From Rhizobium sp. 2MFCol3.1 (lineage in GTDB: Bacteria; Pseudomonadota; Alphaproteobacteria; Rhizobiales; Rhizobiaceae), in assembly GCF_000377565.1 (NCBI RefSeq), contig NZ_KB898354.1, forward strand, positions 186,001-250,000: a stretch of DNA of 64,000 bases. Reading direction: 5' to 3'. Made by a program: the position numbers and the translations under genes. The notes under the pieces are model-generated. The model saw only the letters and a list, made by a program, of their open reading frames with translations, had not been told where the DNA came from and searched no databases. Below, one piece after another: positions 23,944 through 30,535 of this stretch; positions within the stretch are counted from its first letter, which is position 1; every line of letters begins with the position of its first letter.

Positions 23944-25248
23944 ATGGTGGTTTCAGCGAGATCAAAGCCGAGACAGGTTCTCTTCGACGAGACGGTCGCC
24001 GATGGCGGTGTGAACGACAACAATCCGGGCATGCATCCCGGCCACGAGTTGTCTGATCTTCGCAACGTCGCGCGCCAGCCGGCGGCCGAGGCTGTTATCC
24101 ACTATACGCGCCAGGCGCAGATCTCGTCCTTCCCGCAGGACCCGCGCAGCGCGAGCAACGGCCATGCCGCGGCGCCGCTGATGGATGCGAGTGTCGAGAT
24201 GCCGGCGGCCACCCGGTCGCATCGCGGCAAGCTCGGCGTGACGGCCGCCTGCATCGGCTCCTTCATCTTTCACGGCGCGCTGGCCATCGCGCTGATCGTC
24301 GGCGTTGTCGTTGCCCCGGAGCAGCCGGAGGAAGAGGCCGGCGAGACGGTGAGCGTGATCATGCTCGGCGATTCCGATCTCGACCAGGCATCGGCAGGCG
24401 ACGAGAACACCGAGCCGCAGCCGGAAGAGATCGTGGCCGAAGAGGTGCAGCCCGAAGCCGCGCAGCAGCCGACGGAGGTTCAGCCCGATGCGCAGCCGGT
24501 CGATCCGCAGCCTGTCGCGCCGACGCAGGAAGTGACGCGCGTCTCTCCTGAGAACATGACGGCGGTTGAACCTGAGGTGCTGACATCGCAGGTGCCGGCC
24601 GAGACCTCCGTGGTTCAGCCGGTGGCGACCGAGGTGCCGACGCAGGTTCAGCCGGAGATCACGCCGACGACGCCCACGACGCCGGAAGACGTGGCGCCGG
24701 TGCAGCCGACCGAGACGGCGGAAATTCCGCCTGAGCCGGAGACCGTACCGAAGCCTGACCCGAAGCCGGTTGCGCAGAAGCCAGTCGAGAAGCCGAAGCC
24801 GGTTGAGAAGAAGCAGCCGCCGAAGAAGGTTGTCACGCGTTCAGGCTCCCAGGGCGAGAACAAGCAGGATAGCCGCCGCGGCGCGTCTGATGGCGTCGAT
24901 CAGGCTTCCGACCAGGATTCGCGCAGCGCCGGGAATCGCGGCGGCTCCGGCAGTGCCGCTGTCGCGAACTATCCGGGCAAGGTGCAATCGAAAATCCGGC
25001 GGTCCGTCCGCGTGCCTTCAGAATATAGGCGCATGAACGCCGCGATGAGTGTTCGCATCCGGTTGAGCATCACCGGTTCGGGCGCGCTTGGTGGTCTGTC
25101 GGTGGCGCGCAGCTCCGGCATTCCCGAACTCGACGCCGCCGTGGTCGATGGCGTTCGCCGCGCAGCACCATTCCCGCCGTTGCCGTCGGAATGGGGCAAG
25201 CCTGTCTGGACCTTCACCCAGGAAGTGCAGGTCACGACGGGTCGCTGA
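23944..25248 (+). CDS. tonB: TonB energy-transducing protein
   Basis: Encodes 434 residues from the ATG at 23944; an in-frame TTG at 23920 is less likely. An unusually long cytoplasmic part (about residues 1-96) precedes the single membrane helix (about 97-124). Residues 125-330 are a periplasmic spacer rich in Pro-Glu, Pro-Thr and Pro-Lys. Residues about 345-434 form the TonB C-terminal domain: YPGKVQSKIRRSVRVPSEYR, then SSGIPELDAAVVDGVRRAAPFPPLP. It couples the proton gradient, through ExbBD (not in the window), to haem and siderophore receptors. The long N-terminal extension is common in rhizobia. Confidence 0.9.
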   Translation: MVVSARSKPRQVLFDETVADGGVNDNNPGMHPGHELSDLRNVARQPAAEAVIHYTRQAQISSFPQDPRSASNGHAAAPLMDASVEMPAATRSHRGKLGVTAACIGSFIFHGALAIALIVGVVVAPEQPEEEAGETVSVIMLGDSDLDQASAGDENTEPQPEEIVAEEVQPEAAQQPTEVQPDAQPVDPQPVAPTQEVTRVSPENMTAVEPEVLTSQVPAETSVVQPVATEVPTQVQPEITPTTPTTPEDVAPVQPTETAEIPPEPETVPKPDPKPVAQKPVEKPKPVEKKQPPKKVVTRSGSQGENKQDSRRGASDGVDQASDQDSRSAGNRGGSGSAAVANYPGKVQSKIRRSVRVPSEYRRMNAAMSVRIRLSITGSGALGGLSVARSSGIPELDAAVVDGVRRAAPFPPLPSEWGKPVWTFTQEVQVTTGR

Positions 25249-25255
25249 CAAGAGG

Positions 25256-25279
25256 CGGCCCGATGACAAAATCGGACCG
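25256..25279 (+). terminator. Hairpin after tonB
   Basis: CGGCCCGAT and ATCGGACCG pair with one C-A mismatch around GACAAA, eight bases after the tonB stop. No T-run follows, so termination may be weak. Confidence 0.5.
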
Positions 25280-25290
25280 TCCAGAAAATA

Positions 25291-25305
25291 TGATGAAAAT
25301 AATCA
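25291..25305 (+). promoter_or_regulatory. Candidate RirA (iron-responsive) box before the DUF2325 operon
   Basis: TGATGAAAATAATCA fits TGA-N9-TCA, the same form as the box near hemP. It lies in an AT-rich stretch 91 bp upstream of the DUF2325 gene and suggests that the four-gene operon is induced under iron limitation. Confidence 0.55.
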
Positions 25306-25395
25306 ACTTTATACTTTACTCTAAAAATCAAGTTTACTAAGGTCCACCCACACACGCAGCAATCGTGTGCCGATCAATGAACGAACGGGTGGTCA

Positions 25396-25803
25396 ATGGC
25401 GCGTAAGGCGAAGAAGGGTTCTAACCGGGAAATCCGCGTGAGTGCGGATACAAATACGGTTGAGGAGACCTCCGGACGTTCCAAGCTCGATGGCCGCAGC
25501 TTCCTTTATGTCGGCGGGCGTGACTGCCAGGTGGCGCATCTGCGCCAGATCGCCAGCAACTTCGGCGCCGAGCTGATCCACCACGATGGCGGCCTGCGCG
25601 AGGCGGTGTCGCGCATCGACACGGTGCTCCCCTCCGTCGACTGCGTCTTTTGCCCGATCGACTGTATCAGCCATGATGCTTGCTTGAGGGTAAAGACCGG
25701 CTGCAAGAAGTTCGGCAAGACCTTCATTCCGCTGCGCAACGGCAGCAAGTCGAGCCTAGAGCGGGCGCTGACGACCATGAATGAGCGAAACGCCACCCGA
25801 TGA
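25396..25803 (+). CDS. DUF2325-family cysteine-rich protein
   Basis: Encodes 135 residues. The first 30 are basic and disordered. Residues about 32-125 form a Rossmann-like DUF2325 domain: FLYVGGRDCQVAHLRQIA, then GAELIHHDGGLREAVSRID. A cysteine cluster (CVFCPIDCISHDACLRVKTGC, split here: CVFCPIDC at about 82-89, HDAC at 92-95, C102) could bind metal or haem. The biochemical role of DUF2325 is not established. It is the first gene of a tightly overlapping operon with an IsdG-type haem monooxygenase and has an upstream iron box, so a link to haem or iron handling is likely. Confidence 0.8.
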   Translation: MARKAKKGSNREIRVSADTNTVEETSGRSKLDGRSFLYVGGRDCQVAHLRQIASNFGAELIHHDGGLREAVSRIDTVLPSVDCVFCPIDCISHDACLRVKTGCKKFGKTFIPLRNGSKSSLERALTTMNERNATR

Positions 25804-26069
25804 GCGACAGACACCCGGAAGGGTATACGTTGATCGGCCTGCACAAGCTGGCCGCCCACAATGGCGATGGCATGGTTCCCGAACTCTATGAGCTGATGAT
25901 GGAACGCGAAGAGCGGCGCAGGTACTATCCCAATGTCGAGCAGTTTCCGATCTGGGAAGCGCGCATGCCGGGCGAATTGCCAGAAAAGCCGCTCGGGCGC
26001 GATGCCCTTGAGGGTCGCAATGTGATAGCCTTCGAGGCTCCCGAAGCCGAGAGGAAACGCAAGGCGTGA
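25800..26069 (+). CDS. Small protein of unknown function in the haem/iron operon
   Basis: Encodes 89 residues and begins in an ATGA overlap with the DUF2325 stop. It contains YTLIGLHKLAAHNGDGMVP followed by a charged helix (ELMMEREERRRYYP) and a proline-rich C-terminal part (MPGELPEKPLG). No signal peptide or membrane segment is seen. I do not recognise the family. Its stop overlaps the next gene's possible GTG start, so its expression is tied to the haem monooxygenase. Conservation of this arrangement in other rhizobia would support a joint function. Confidence 0.75.
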   Translation: MSDRHPEGYTLIGLHKLAAHNGDGMVPELYELMMEREERRRYYPNVEQFPIWEARMPGELPEKPLGRDALEGRNVIAFEAPEAERKRKA

Positions 26070-26077
26070 GTGCTCCC

Positions 26078-26392
26078 ATGTTTATCGCGATGAACCGCTT
26101 CAAGGTATCGATCGGGTCGGAGGCGGAATTCGAAAGCGTCTGGCGCAACCGCGATTCCAGCCTTTCGGAAGTGCCCGGCTTCGTGGAATTCAGGCTGCTG
26201 CGCGGCCGCGAGAATGCGGAGGAGGGCTATACGCTGTTTTCCTCGCACACGATCTGGCGCAGCGAAGAGTATTTCCTCAACTGGACGAAGTCCGAGCAGT
26301 TTCGGGCTGCCCATCGCAATGCCGGCGACCGCAAGGCGATGTACAAGGGGCCGCCCGTGTTCGAGGGCTTTCAAGTCGTGGACGGGATCTGA
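26078..26392 (+). CDS. IsdG/HmuQ-type haem-degrading monooxygenase
   Basis: Encodes 104 residues from ATG 26078; a GTG at 26066 overlapping the previous stop is an alternative. The ABM-domain catalytic triad of IsdG enzymes is present: N6 in IAMNRFKV, W69 in FLNWTKSE and H79 in FRAAHRN, with the same ten-residue W-to-H spacing as IsdG. The motif EVPGFVEFRLLRG is shared with HmuQ and HmuD of Bradyrhizobium. The enzyme should open the haem ring and release iron in the cytoplasm. Operon and upstream iron box agree with use of haem as an iron source. Confidence 0.85.
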   Translation: MFIAMNRFKVSIGSEAEFESVWRNRDSSLSEVPGFVEFRLLRGRENAEEGYTLFSSHTIWRSEEYFLNWTKSEQFRAAHRNAGDRKAMYKGPPVFEGFQVVDGI

Positions 26393-26395
26393 GCG

Positions 26396-26767
26396 ATGGT
26401 TGCTGACAATCCTGACCGTATCGAAGTTCTGCCGGTTTTGCCGTCGCTCGATATCGGCGAGACGCTTTCCTTTTATCGCGGCGGGCTCGGCTTCGAGACG
26501 ATCGTCTACCAGGACAAGGATTATCTCATCCTGCGTCGCGACGAGATGGAGCTGCATTTCTGGCTGACGGACGACCGGTCGCTCTGCGAGCGCACATCGG
26601 TCTACCTGCGCGGCGGCGGCATCGGCGCGCTTCACGCGGAATACAAGGCGCGCGGCGTCGAGAAGCTCAGCGACATGACGGTGCGGCCATGGAACATGGA
26701 AGAGTTCTACATCCACGATCCGCACGGCAATCTGCTGCGCTTCGGCCGGATCCCGCAGCAGGCATAA
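26396..26767 (+). CDS. VOC-superfamily (bleomycin-resistance/glyoxalase-like) protein
   Basis: Encodes 123 residues, three bases after the haem monooxygenase stop. Two beta-alpha-beta-beta-beta modules of the vicinal oxygen chelate fold are visible: VLPSLDIGETLSFYRGGLGF in the first and YLRGGGIGALHAEYKARGV in the second, ending FYIHDPHGNLLRFGR. The substrate is unknown. Family members include antibiotic-binding proteins, glyoxalases and dioxygenases; metal ligands at the first strand are not the classic His/Glu pair, so a binding role is possible. It is the last gene of the putative iron operon. Confidence 0.85.
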   Translation: MVADNPDRIEVLPVLPSLDIGETLSFYRGGLGFETIVYQDKDYLILRRDEMELHFWLTDDRSLCERTSVYLRGGGIGALHAEYKARGVEKLSDMTVRPWNMEEFYIHDPHGNLLRFGRIPQQA

Positions 26768-26787
26768 GCCGACTATTCCCAGCCAGA

Positions 26788-27162
26788 TTATCCGGCGCGG
26801 TTGCGGAAGACGGCGCCGGCGGCGATTGCCAGCCAGCCGAACATCATGGCGAAGCCGCCCGTGGGCGCAGCCATCGGAAACAGGCTGGAGCCTGCAAAGC
26901 GAAGCGTCACCAGATCGCCTGAAAAGAGCAGCGTGCCGAGGCCCATTAGCAGGCCGGCGAGCCAGGCTGTCTTCAGCTTTTCGCCAGCGAGCGCCAGTGC
27001 CAGGAGGGCAGGGGCGTGGGCGAGGCACATGGCCGAGGCCGAGGCGAGGAAGTGTCCGTCGCCATCGAGATGGGCGGCGGCGGCGGCCAGCGCCACGCCG
27101 GCAAAGCCGAAGAGGCCTGAAAGCACCAGGAAAAGCGGCGAGAAGCGCTGATTGAGCGTCAT
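26788..27162 (-). CDS. DUF423-family inner membrane protein
   Basis: Encodes 124 residues with four hydrophobic helices. The family pattern is clear: a first helix ending FGFAGVALAAAAAHL, the central ASAMCLAHAPALLALAL, then GTLLFSGDLVTLRFAG and APTGGFAMMFGWLAI. DUF423 proteins (YgdD type) are small membrane proteins without known biochemical function. It ends 20 bp from the convergent VOC gene and starts 10 bp downstream of the truncated haemoglobin gene, so these two are probably co-transcribed. Confidence 0.85.
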   Translation of the reverse strand: MTLNQRFSPLFLVLSGLFGFAGVALAAAAAHLDGDGHFLASASAMCLAHAPALLALALAGEKLKTAWLAGLLMGLGTLLFSGDLVTLRFAGSSLFPMAAPTGGFAMMFGWLAIAAGAVFRNRAG

Positions 27163-27172
27163 TATTGGAAGC

Positions 27173-27562
27173 CTATTGCTTGTTCTGCATGTGATCGGCC
27201 AGCCGCTCGATCGGCGGCAGAATGATCTCGCGCAGCTTCGGGTTCGGAACGGTTTCTTCCAGCGCCTGGCGGAAGCACAGGAGCCACTCGTCGCGCTCGA
27301 CAGGGCCGATCTCGGCGATGAAGTGGCGGCTTCTCAAGCGCGGATGGCCGTATTTCTCGACATAAACGGGCGGGCCGCCGAGATAGCCGGTCAGGTATTC
27401 GTAGAATTTCGCTTCGCTGCCTTCGAGCGTCGGCGGGTGGACCGCGCGAACGTTGCTCGCCTCCGGCAGGGTGTCCATCAGCTCGTAGAAGCGATGCGAC
27501 AGCGCGCGGATCGTCGCGTCGCCGCCAACGGCCTCGTAAAGTGTAATGGTATTCTCGCTCAC
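27173..27562 (-). CDS. Group II truncated haemoglobin
   Basis: Encodes 129 residues from a GTG at 27562 preceded by GAGGAG at good spacing; ATG codons further upstream lack such a site. The start SENTITLYEAVGGDATIRAL is the usual first helix. The proximal histidine lies in YGHPRLRSRH, with group II features GGPPVYVEKYGHPRLR and the conserved tryptophan in RDEWLLCFRQAL. Such globins bind oxygen or nitric oxide and may protect from nitrosative stress. It probably forms an operon with the downstream DUF423 gene and is divergent from a TetR regulator. Confidence 0.9.
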   Translation of the reverse strand: MSENTITLYEAVGGDATIRALSHRFYELMDTLPEASNVRAVHPPTLEGSEAKFYEYLTGYLGGPPVYVEKYGHPRLRSRHFIAEIGPVERDEWLLCFRQALEETVPNPKLREIILPPIERLADHMQNKQ

Positions 27563-27680
27563 GGCGCGGCTCCTCACAGCTTGCCCCTTCATGCACCGCC
27601 GCAGTCTCGATCGCAACCGTAACCAGCACTACCGAGCGCGACATTTCGCGCAAGCTTCGACGGCGAAATTTCGCGGTATC

Positions 27681-27707
27681 TTGACAGAACCGTCCAGACG
27701 GTATCTT
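27681..27707 (+). promoter_or_regulatory. Promoter with TetR-type operator
   Basis: TTGACA at 27681 and TATCTT at 27702 resemble -35 and -10 boxes (15-base spacer). Between them lies the perfect 14-bp palindrome ACCGTCCAGACGGT (27689-27702). CGGTATCTT occurs twice, 25 bp apart. The tetR ATG is only 8 bp after the -10 box, so the mRNA may be nearly leaderless. Confidence 0.55.
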
Positions 27708-27715
27708 TATGTATC

Positions 27716-28276
27716 ATGTCAAACGCTCATCACCGCCGCAAGCAACCCGCCATCGTTCGCCAGCAGCTGCTGGATGTCGCCGCGCGCCTGACGAATGAGC
27801 AGGGGATGAGTGCCGTGACGCTCGATGCCGTGTCCGGCGCGTCCGGGGTCAGCAAGGGCGGCCTTCTCCATCATTTCCCGACCAAGAACGCGCTGCTCGA
27901 CGCGCTCTTCGAGGATCTTCTGGCGCGCTTCGATGCCGATCTCGACGAGCGCATGCGCGAGGATCCGGTGCCGCATGGCCGCTTCACGCGCGCCTATCTC
28001 AACGCAGTCGCCGGGTTGCGCGACAGCCCTGACGACGCCGGCCACTGGGCGCAGGTGACGATCGCGCTTCTGGCCGAGCCGCGGCTGCGGCAGCGCTGGG
28101 GCGAGTGGATCGACGGGCGGATCGAGGAATATGTAGGCACGGACTCGTCTATCGATGCGCAGATCGTGCGCTTCGCGGCCGATGGCCTCTGGCTCGCCGA
28201 CATGATCGGCGGCGCCTCCGACGACACGCAGCGCCAGGCGCTTCTGGCACGCCTGGTCGAGCTGACCGCACGCTAA
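27716..28276 (+). CDS. TetR-family transcription regulator of the adjacent SMR efflux gene
   Basis: Encodes 186 residues. The N-terminal helix-turn-helix covers about residues 14-60: QLLDVAARLTNEQGMSAVTL, then GVSKGGLLHHFPTKNALLDAL. The C-terminal part is a helical ligand/dimer domain of the TetR_C type (WAQVTIALLAEPRLRQRW). It lies 27 bp upstream of an SMR drug exporter on the same strand, and a perfect 14-bp palindrome in its promoter suggests self-repression and control of the pump. Inducers are unknown, probably cationic or lipophilic compounds. Confidence 0.88.
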   Translation: MSNAHHRRKQPAIVRQQLLDVAARLTNEQGMSAVTLDAVSGASGVSKGGLLHHFPTKNALLDALFEDLLARFDADLDERMREDPVPHGRFTRAYLNAVAGLRDSPDDAGHWAQVTIALLAEPRLRQRWGEWIDGRIEEYVGTDSSIDAQIVRFAADGLWLADMIGGASDDTQRQALLARLVELTAR

Positions 28277-28303
28277 CTTCCCTGCAATAGAGGATAAATC
28301 ATC

Positions 28304-28645
28304 ATGGCACCGGTTGCGGTCTATGCGCTCTTGTTTACGGCGATCGCGCTGGAGGTCATCGGCACGACAGCGCTGCAGCTTTCGCAGCAGTTCAGCCGTT
28401 TCTGGCCGACCGCGCTGATGGTCGCGTGCTATGCCGCCTCCTTCTACTGCCTGTCGCAGACGCTGAAGGTGATCCCTGTCGGCATCGCCTATGCGATCTG
28501 GAGTGGGCTCGGCATCGTGTTGATTTCCAGCGTCGGCCTCATCTATTTCAAGCAGCGGCTGGATACGCCCGCAGTCATCGGCCTTGGGCTGATCATTGCG
28601 GGTGTGCTGGTGGTCAACCTGTTCTCCAAATCCGTCACCCATTGA
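28304..28645 (+). CDS. Small multidrug resistance (SMR) efflux protein
   Basis: Encodes 113 residues with four membrane helices. The essential glutamate of helix 1 is E17 in AIALEVIGTTAL. YCLSQTLKVIPVGIAYAIWSG matches helix 2-3 signature residues of EmrE, QacE and SugE-like proteins. It works as a dual-topology dimer exchanging protons for cationic compounds. Sequence details (IPVGIAYAIWSG) fit the EmrE/QacE branch better than the guanidinium exporter branch, but this is a judgement. It is co-transcribed with the upstream TetR gene. Confidence 0.9.
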   Translation: MAPVAVYALLFTAIALEVIGTTALQLSQQFSRFWPTALMVACYAASFYCLSQTLKVIPVGIAYAIWSGLGIVLISSVGLIYFKQRLDTPAVIGLGLIIAGVLVVNLFSKSVTH

Positions 28646-28816
28646 TTTTAATGGAATCCGGTCGTATGCGAGGAAAGCCCCCAGTCACCAGGGGAGATGG
28701 CCCCCGGGGTCGCGATATTTGACCTCACCTCACGGAGGCCTGACTTGCGCAATCGGCTGCGATGTCCATATCCTGAGTGACAGATGACAGTTTAAGCATC
28801 GCGCATTGGAACACCC

Positions 28817-29662
28817 ATGACTGACAGCACCGCTGATCTTACCTCCCCAAAATCCGCCGATTCCAAGCCCGAGGGACAGACCTTCGGCACCTCGGGCATC
28901 GCCCCAATGGGACGCCCGAGCCCGGTTACCCGGTTCTTCATGGGCATCGTCGCCTGGGCGGAGAAGCTGAACTACAAATACGCCAAGCTCGGCAATCCGC
29001 CGGTCTACGACAACGCCACCTTCCCCTGGGCGAAAGAGGTCGAGGCCGCTTATCCGCAGATCCGTGCCGAGCTGGAGCGCGTGCTGGTGCGCCAGAGCGA
29101 GCTGCCGACCTTCCAGGATATCTCGACCGACGTGAAGACCATCTCGACAGATTCCGGCTGGAAGACCTTCTTCCTCCTCGGTTTCGGCGTGAAATCGGAA
29201 CAGAACATCGCGCAGTGCCCGGAGACGTGGCGCGCCGTGCAGAAGATCCCCGGCCTGAAGACGGCGATGTTTTCGATCTTCGAGCCCGGCAAGCATCTGC
29301 CGGCGCATCGTGGGCCCTATAACGGCGTGCTGCGCCTGCATGTCGGCATGATCGTGCCGGAGCCGGCCGACAAGCTCGCCATCCGCGTCAAGGACCAGAT
29401 CTGCCACTGGCAGGAAGGCAAGGCGCTGATCTTCGACGATGCCTATGAGCACGAGGCCTGGAACCACACGGACAAGACCCGCGTGGTGCTGTTCGTCGAT
29501 TTCGACAAGCCGCTGAAGTTTCCGGCCCGTTTCGTCAACTGGGCGCTGATGAACCTCGCCGTGTTCACGCCGTTCATCCGCGAAGGGCTGGATAACCACA
29601 AGGAGTGGGAAAAGAAGTTCTACGCGGAAGCCGAGGCCTTCAGAAACCGGCCGCAGGGCTAA
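28817..29662 (+). CDS. Aspartyl/asparaginyl beta-hydroxylase-family lipid hydroxylase (LpxO/OlsC-like)
   Basis: Encodes 281 residues. The 2-oxoglutarate/Fe(II) hydroxylase core is visible: iron-binding His in LPAHRGPYNGVLRLHVGM and in YEHEAWNHTDKTRVVLFVDF, with conserved Arg residues for 2-oxoglutarate. A hydrophobic stretch near the N-terminus (TRFFMGIVAWAEKL) and another near the C-terminus (FVNWALMNLAVFTPFI) would place it at the inner membrane. Homologues hydroxylate lipid A acyl chains (LpxO) or ornithine lipids (OlsC of Rhizobium tropici), raising stress tolerance. Which lipid is used here cannot be read from sequence. It is a single-gene unit. Confidence 0.8.
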   Translation: MTDSTADLTSPKSADSKPEGQTFGTSGIAPMGRPSPVTRFFMGIVAWAEKLNYKYAKLGNPPVYDNATFPWAKEVEAAYPQIRAELERVLVRQSELPTFQDISTDVKTISTDSGWKTFFLLGFGVKSEQNIAQCPETWRAVQKIPGLKTAMFSIFEPGKHLPAHRGPYNGVLRLHVGMIVPEPADKLAIRVKDQICHWQEGKALIFDDAYEHEAWNHTDKTRVVLFVDFDKPLKFPARFVNWALMNLAVFTPFIREGLDNHKEWEKKFYAEAEAFRNRPQG

Positions 29663-29690
29663 GCCAACAAGGCTGCGCCCGGAAAGATAA

Positions 29691-29724
29691 AACAGCATGG
29701 CCTCGTTTCAGCGGCCATGCTGTT
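29691..29724 (+). terminator. Hairpin after the hydroxylase gene
   Basis: AACAGCATGGCC and GGCCATGCTGTT form a perfect 12-bp stem with a 10-base loop, 28 bp after the stop codon. It lacks a long T-run but resembles the usual terminators of this genome. Confidence 0.6.
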
Positions 29725-29868
29725 GTTCGGCGGGTGGGACGCCGCTCTGAAATGGTCGTGCGGCGATAGCGCCGCAGGCAGTCTCGATGCGTATGTTTCG
29801 GAGCCGGCAGGTCGCTTCCCCTCGTAAGCAGGCCTTGCTCCGGCGACGTCAGTCGCCCCCATTCGCAA

Positions 29869-30093
29869 CTAGTTGTTGTTTGCCGCCTTCAGGCGACGGT
29901 CCGGCTTGGTTGCCAGGTAGATGACATAATCTTCTGCTGCGTCTGCCAGGTGAAGCGCAATTTCTGCTTCACGCCATCCCGCCGCGATTGCGCGACGGAC
30001 AACTTCGGTTATCGCCCCTTTGCAGACGCTTTCGCATTCCCGCGACCGTCCCATATCATCGGCGTTGAATCTTGGAGAGCGGATGTTTGTCAT
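29869..30093 (-). CDS. Small conserved hypothetical protein
   Basis: Encodes 74 residues. The pattern CKGAITEVVRRAIAAGWREAEIALHLADAAEDYVIYLA, given in two parts (a helix around CKGAITEVVRRAIAAGW and a second around ALHLADAAEDY), is like short rhizobial proteins with a conserved VxRAxxAGW helix and an LADxxxxY/H helix, none with known function. No signal peptide or membrane segment. It is isolated, with hairpins on one side and an AT-rich region upstream. I give it moderate confidence because of the family-like helix and not because of any functional evidence. Confidence 0.55.
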   Translation of the reverse strand: MTNIRSPRFNADDMGRSRECESVCKGAITEVVRRAIAAGWREAEIALHLADAAEDYVIYLATKPDRRLKAANNN

Positions 30094-30430
30094 GGCTGAA
30101 GATTGCCATAACCGCCTTCGTTTTCAACAGGATGCTAATGGATTGGTTACCCAGTAAGGTTAAGGCTCGCGGGTGTTTCAGGCTGCGACAGACGCGGTGT
30201 CGCGGAACGAAACGACGAGCCGAAAACGGCTGGAAACAGAGGCCGGAATGTCTCGATCCGGATCGAAATCCTGGGCGAGGGCCCAACGGCCGGCCGACGC
30301 GCGGCCCGCGCCGTTAACGCACGTTAAGCGTGTTTTTCTGATTTTCTGTGCGGAGTGGCGTTTGCGGGCGGGCGATCGATCTGTTAAGGATGGCGCGAAG
30401 CTGAACGCAAACTCGTCCAGGGAGACTGTC
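30094..30430. other. Intergenic region with no recognised gene
   Basis: This stretch lies between the divergent small gene and the exporter gene. It contains two TTAA half sites six bases apart (30314-30327), one base short of the seven-base CtrA spacing, and no convincing promoter consensus. I see no protein gene or RNA gene here. Confidence 0.5.
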
Positions 30431-30535
30431 ATGAAAGCGATCCTGTCCAGAACGAAAGGAACGATCACTCACAAGGACACTCCGCTTCATGTCTATTCAA
30501 TTCGCCCGCGCGCGAAAAGACGCGCCGCGTCGTAA
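30431..30535 (+). CDS. Possible 34-codon leader ORF overlapping the exporter start
   Basis: An ATG at 30431 with GGGAGA six bases upstream opens a 34-codon frame rich in Lys, Arg and Thr (start MKAILSRTKGTITHKD). It ends 47 bases inside the exporter gene in another frame. The ribosome binding site is better than that of the exporter gene itself, so translation of this ORF could help ribosomes reach the exporter start. There is no homology evidence; it may be chance. Confidence 0.25.
   Translation: MKAILSRTKGTITHKDTPLHVYSIRPRAKRRAAS

Noticed and set aside
30314..30327. Possible CtrA binding site (TTAA...TTAA)
   Set aside because: The spacer is six bases where the consensus needs seven, so it is not counted.
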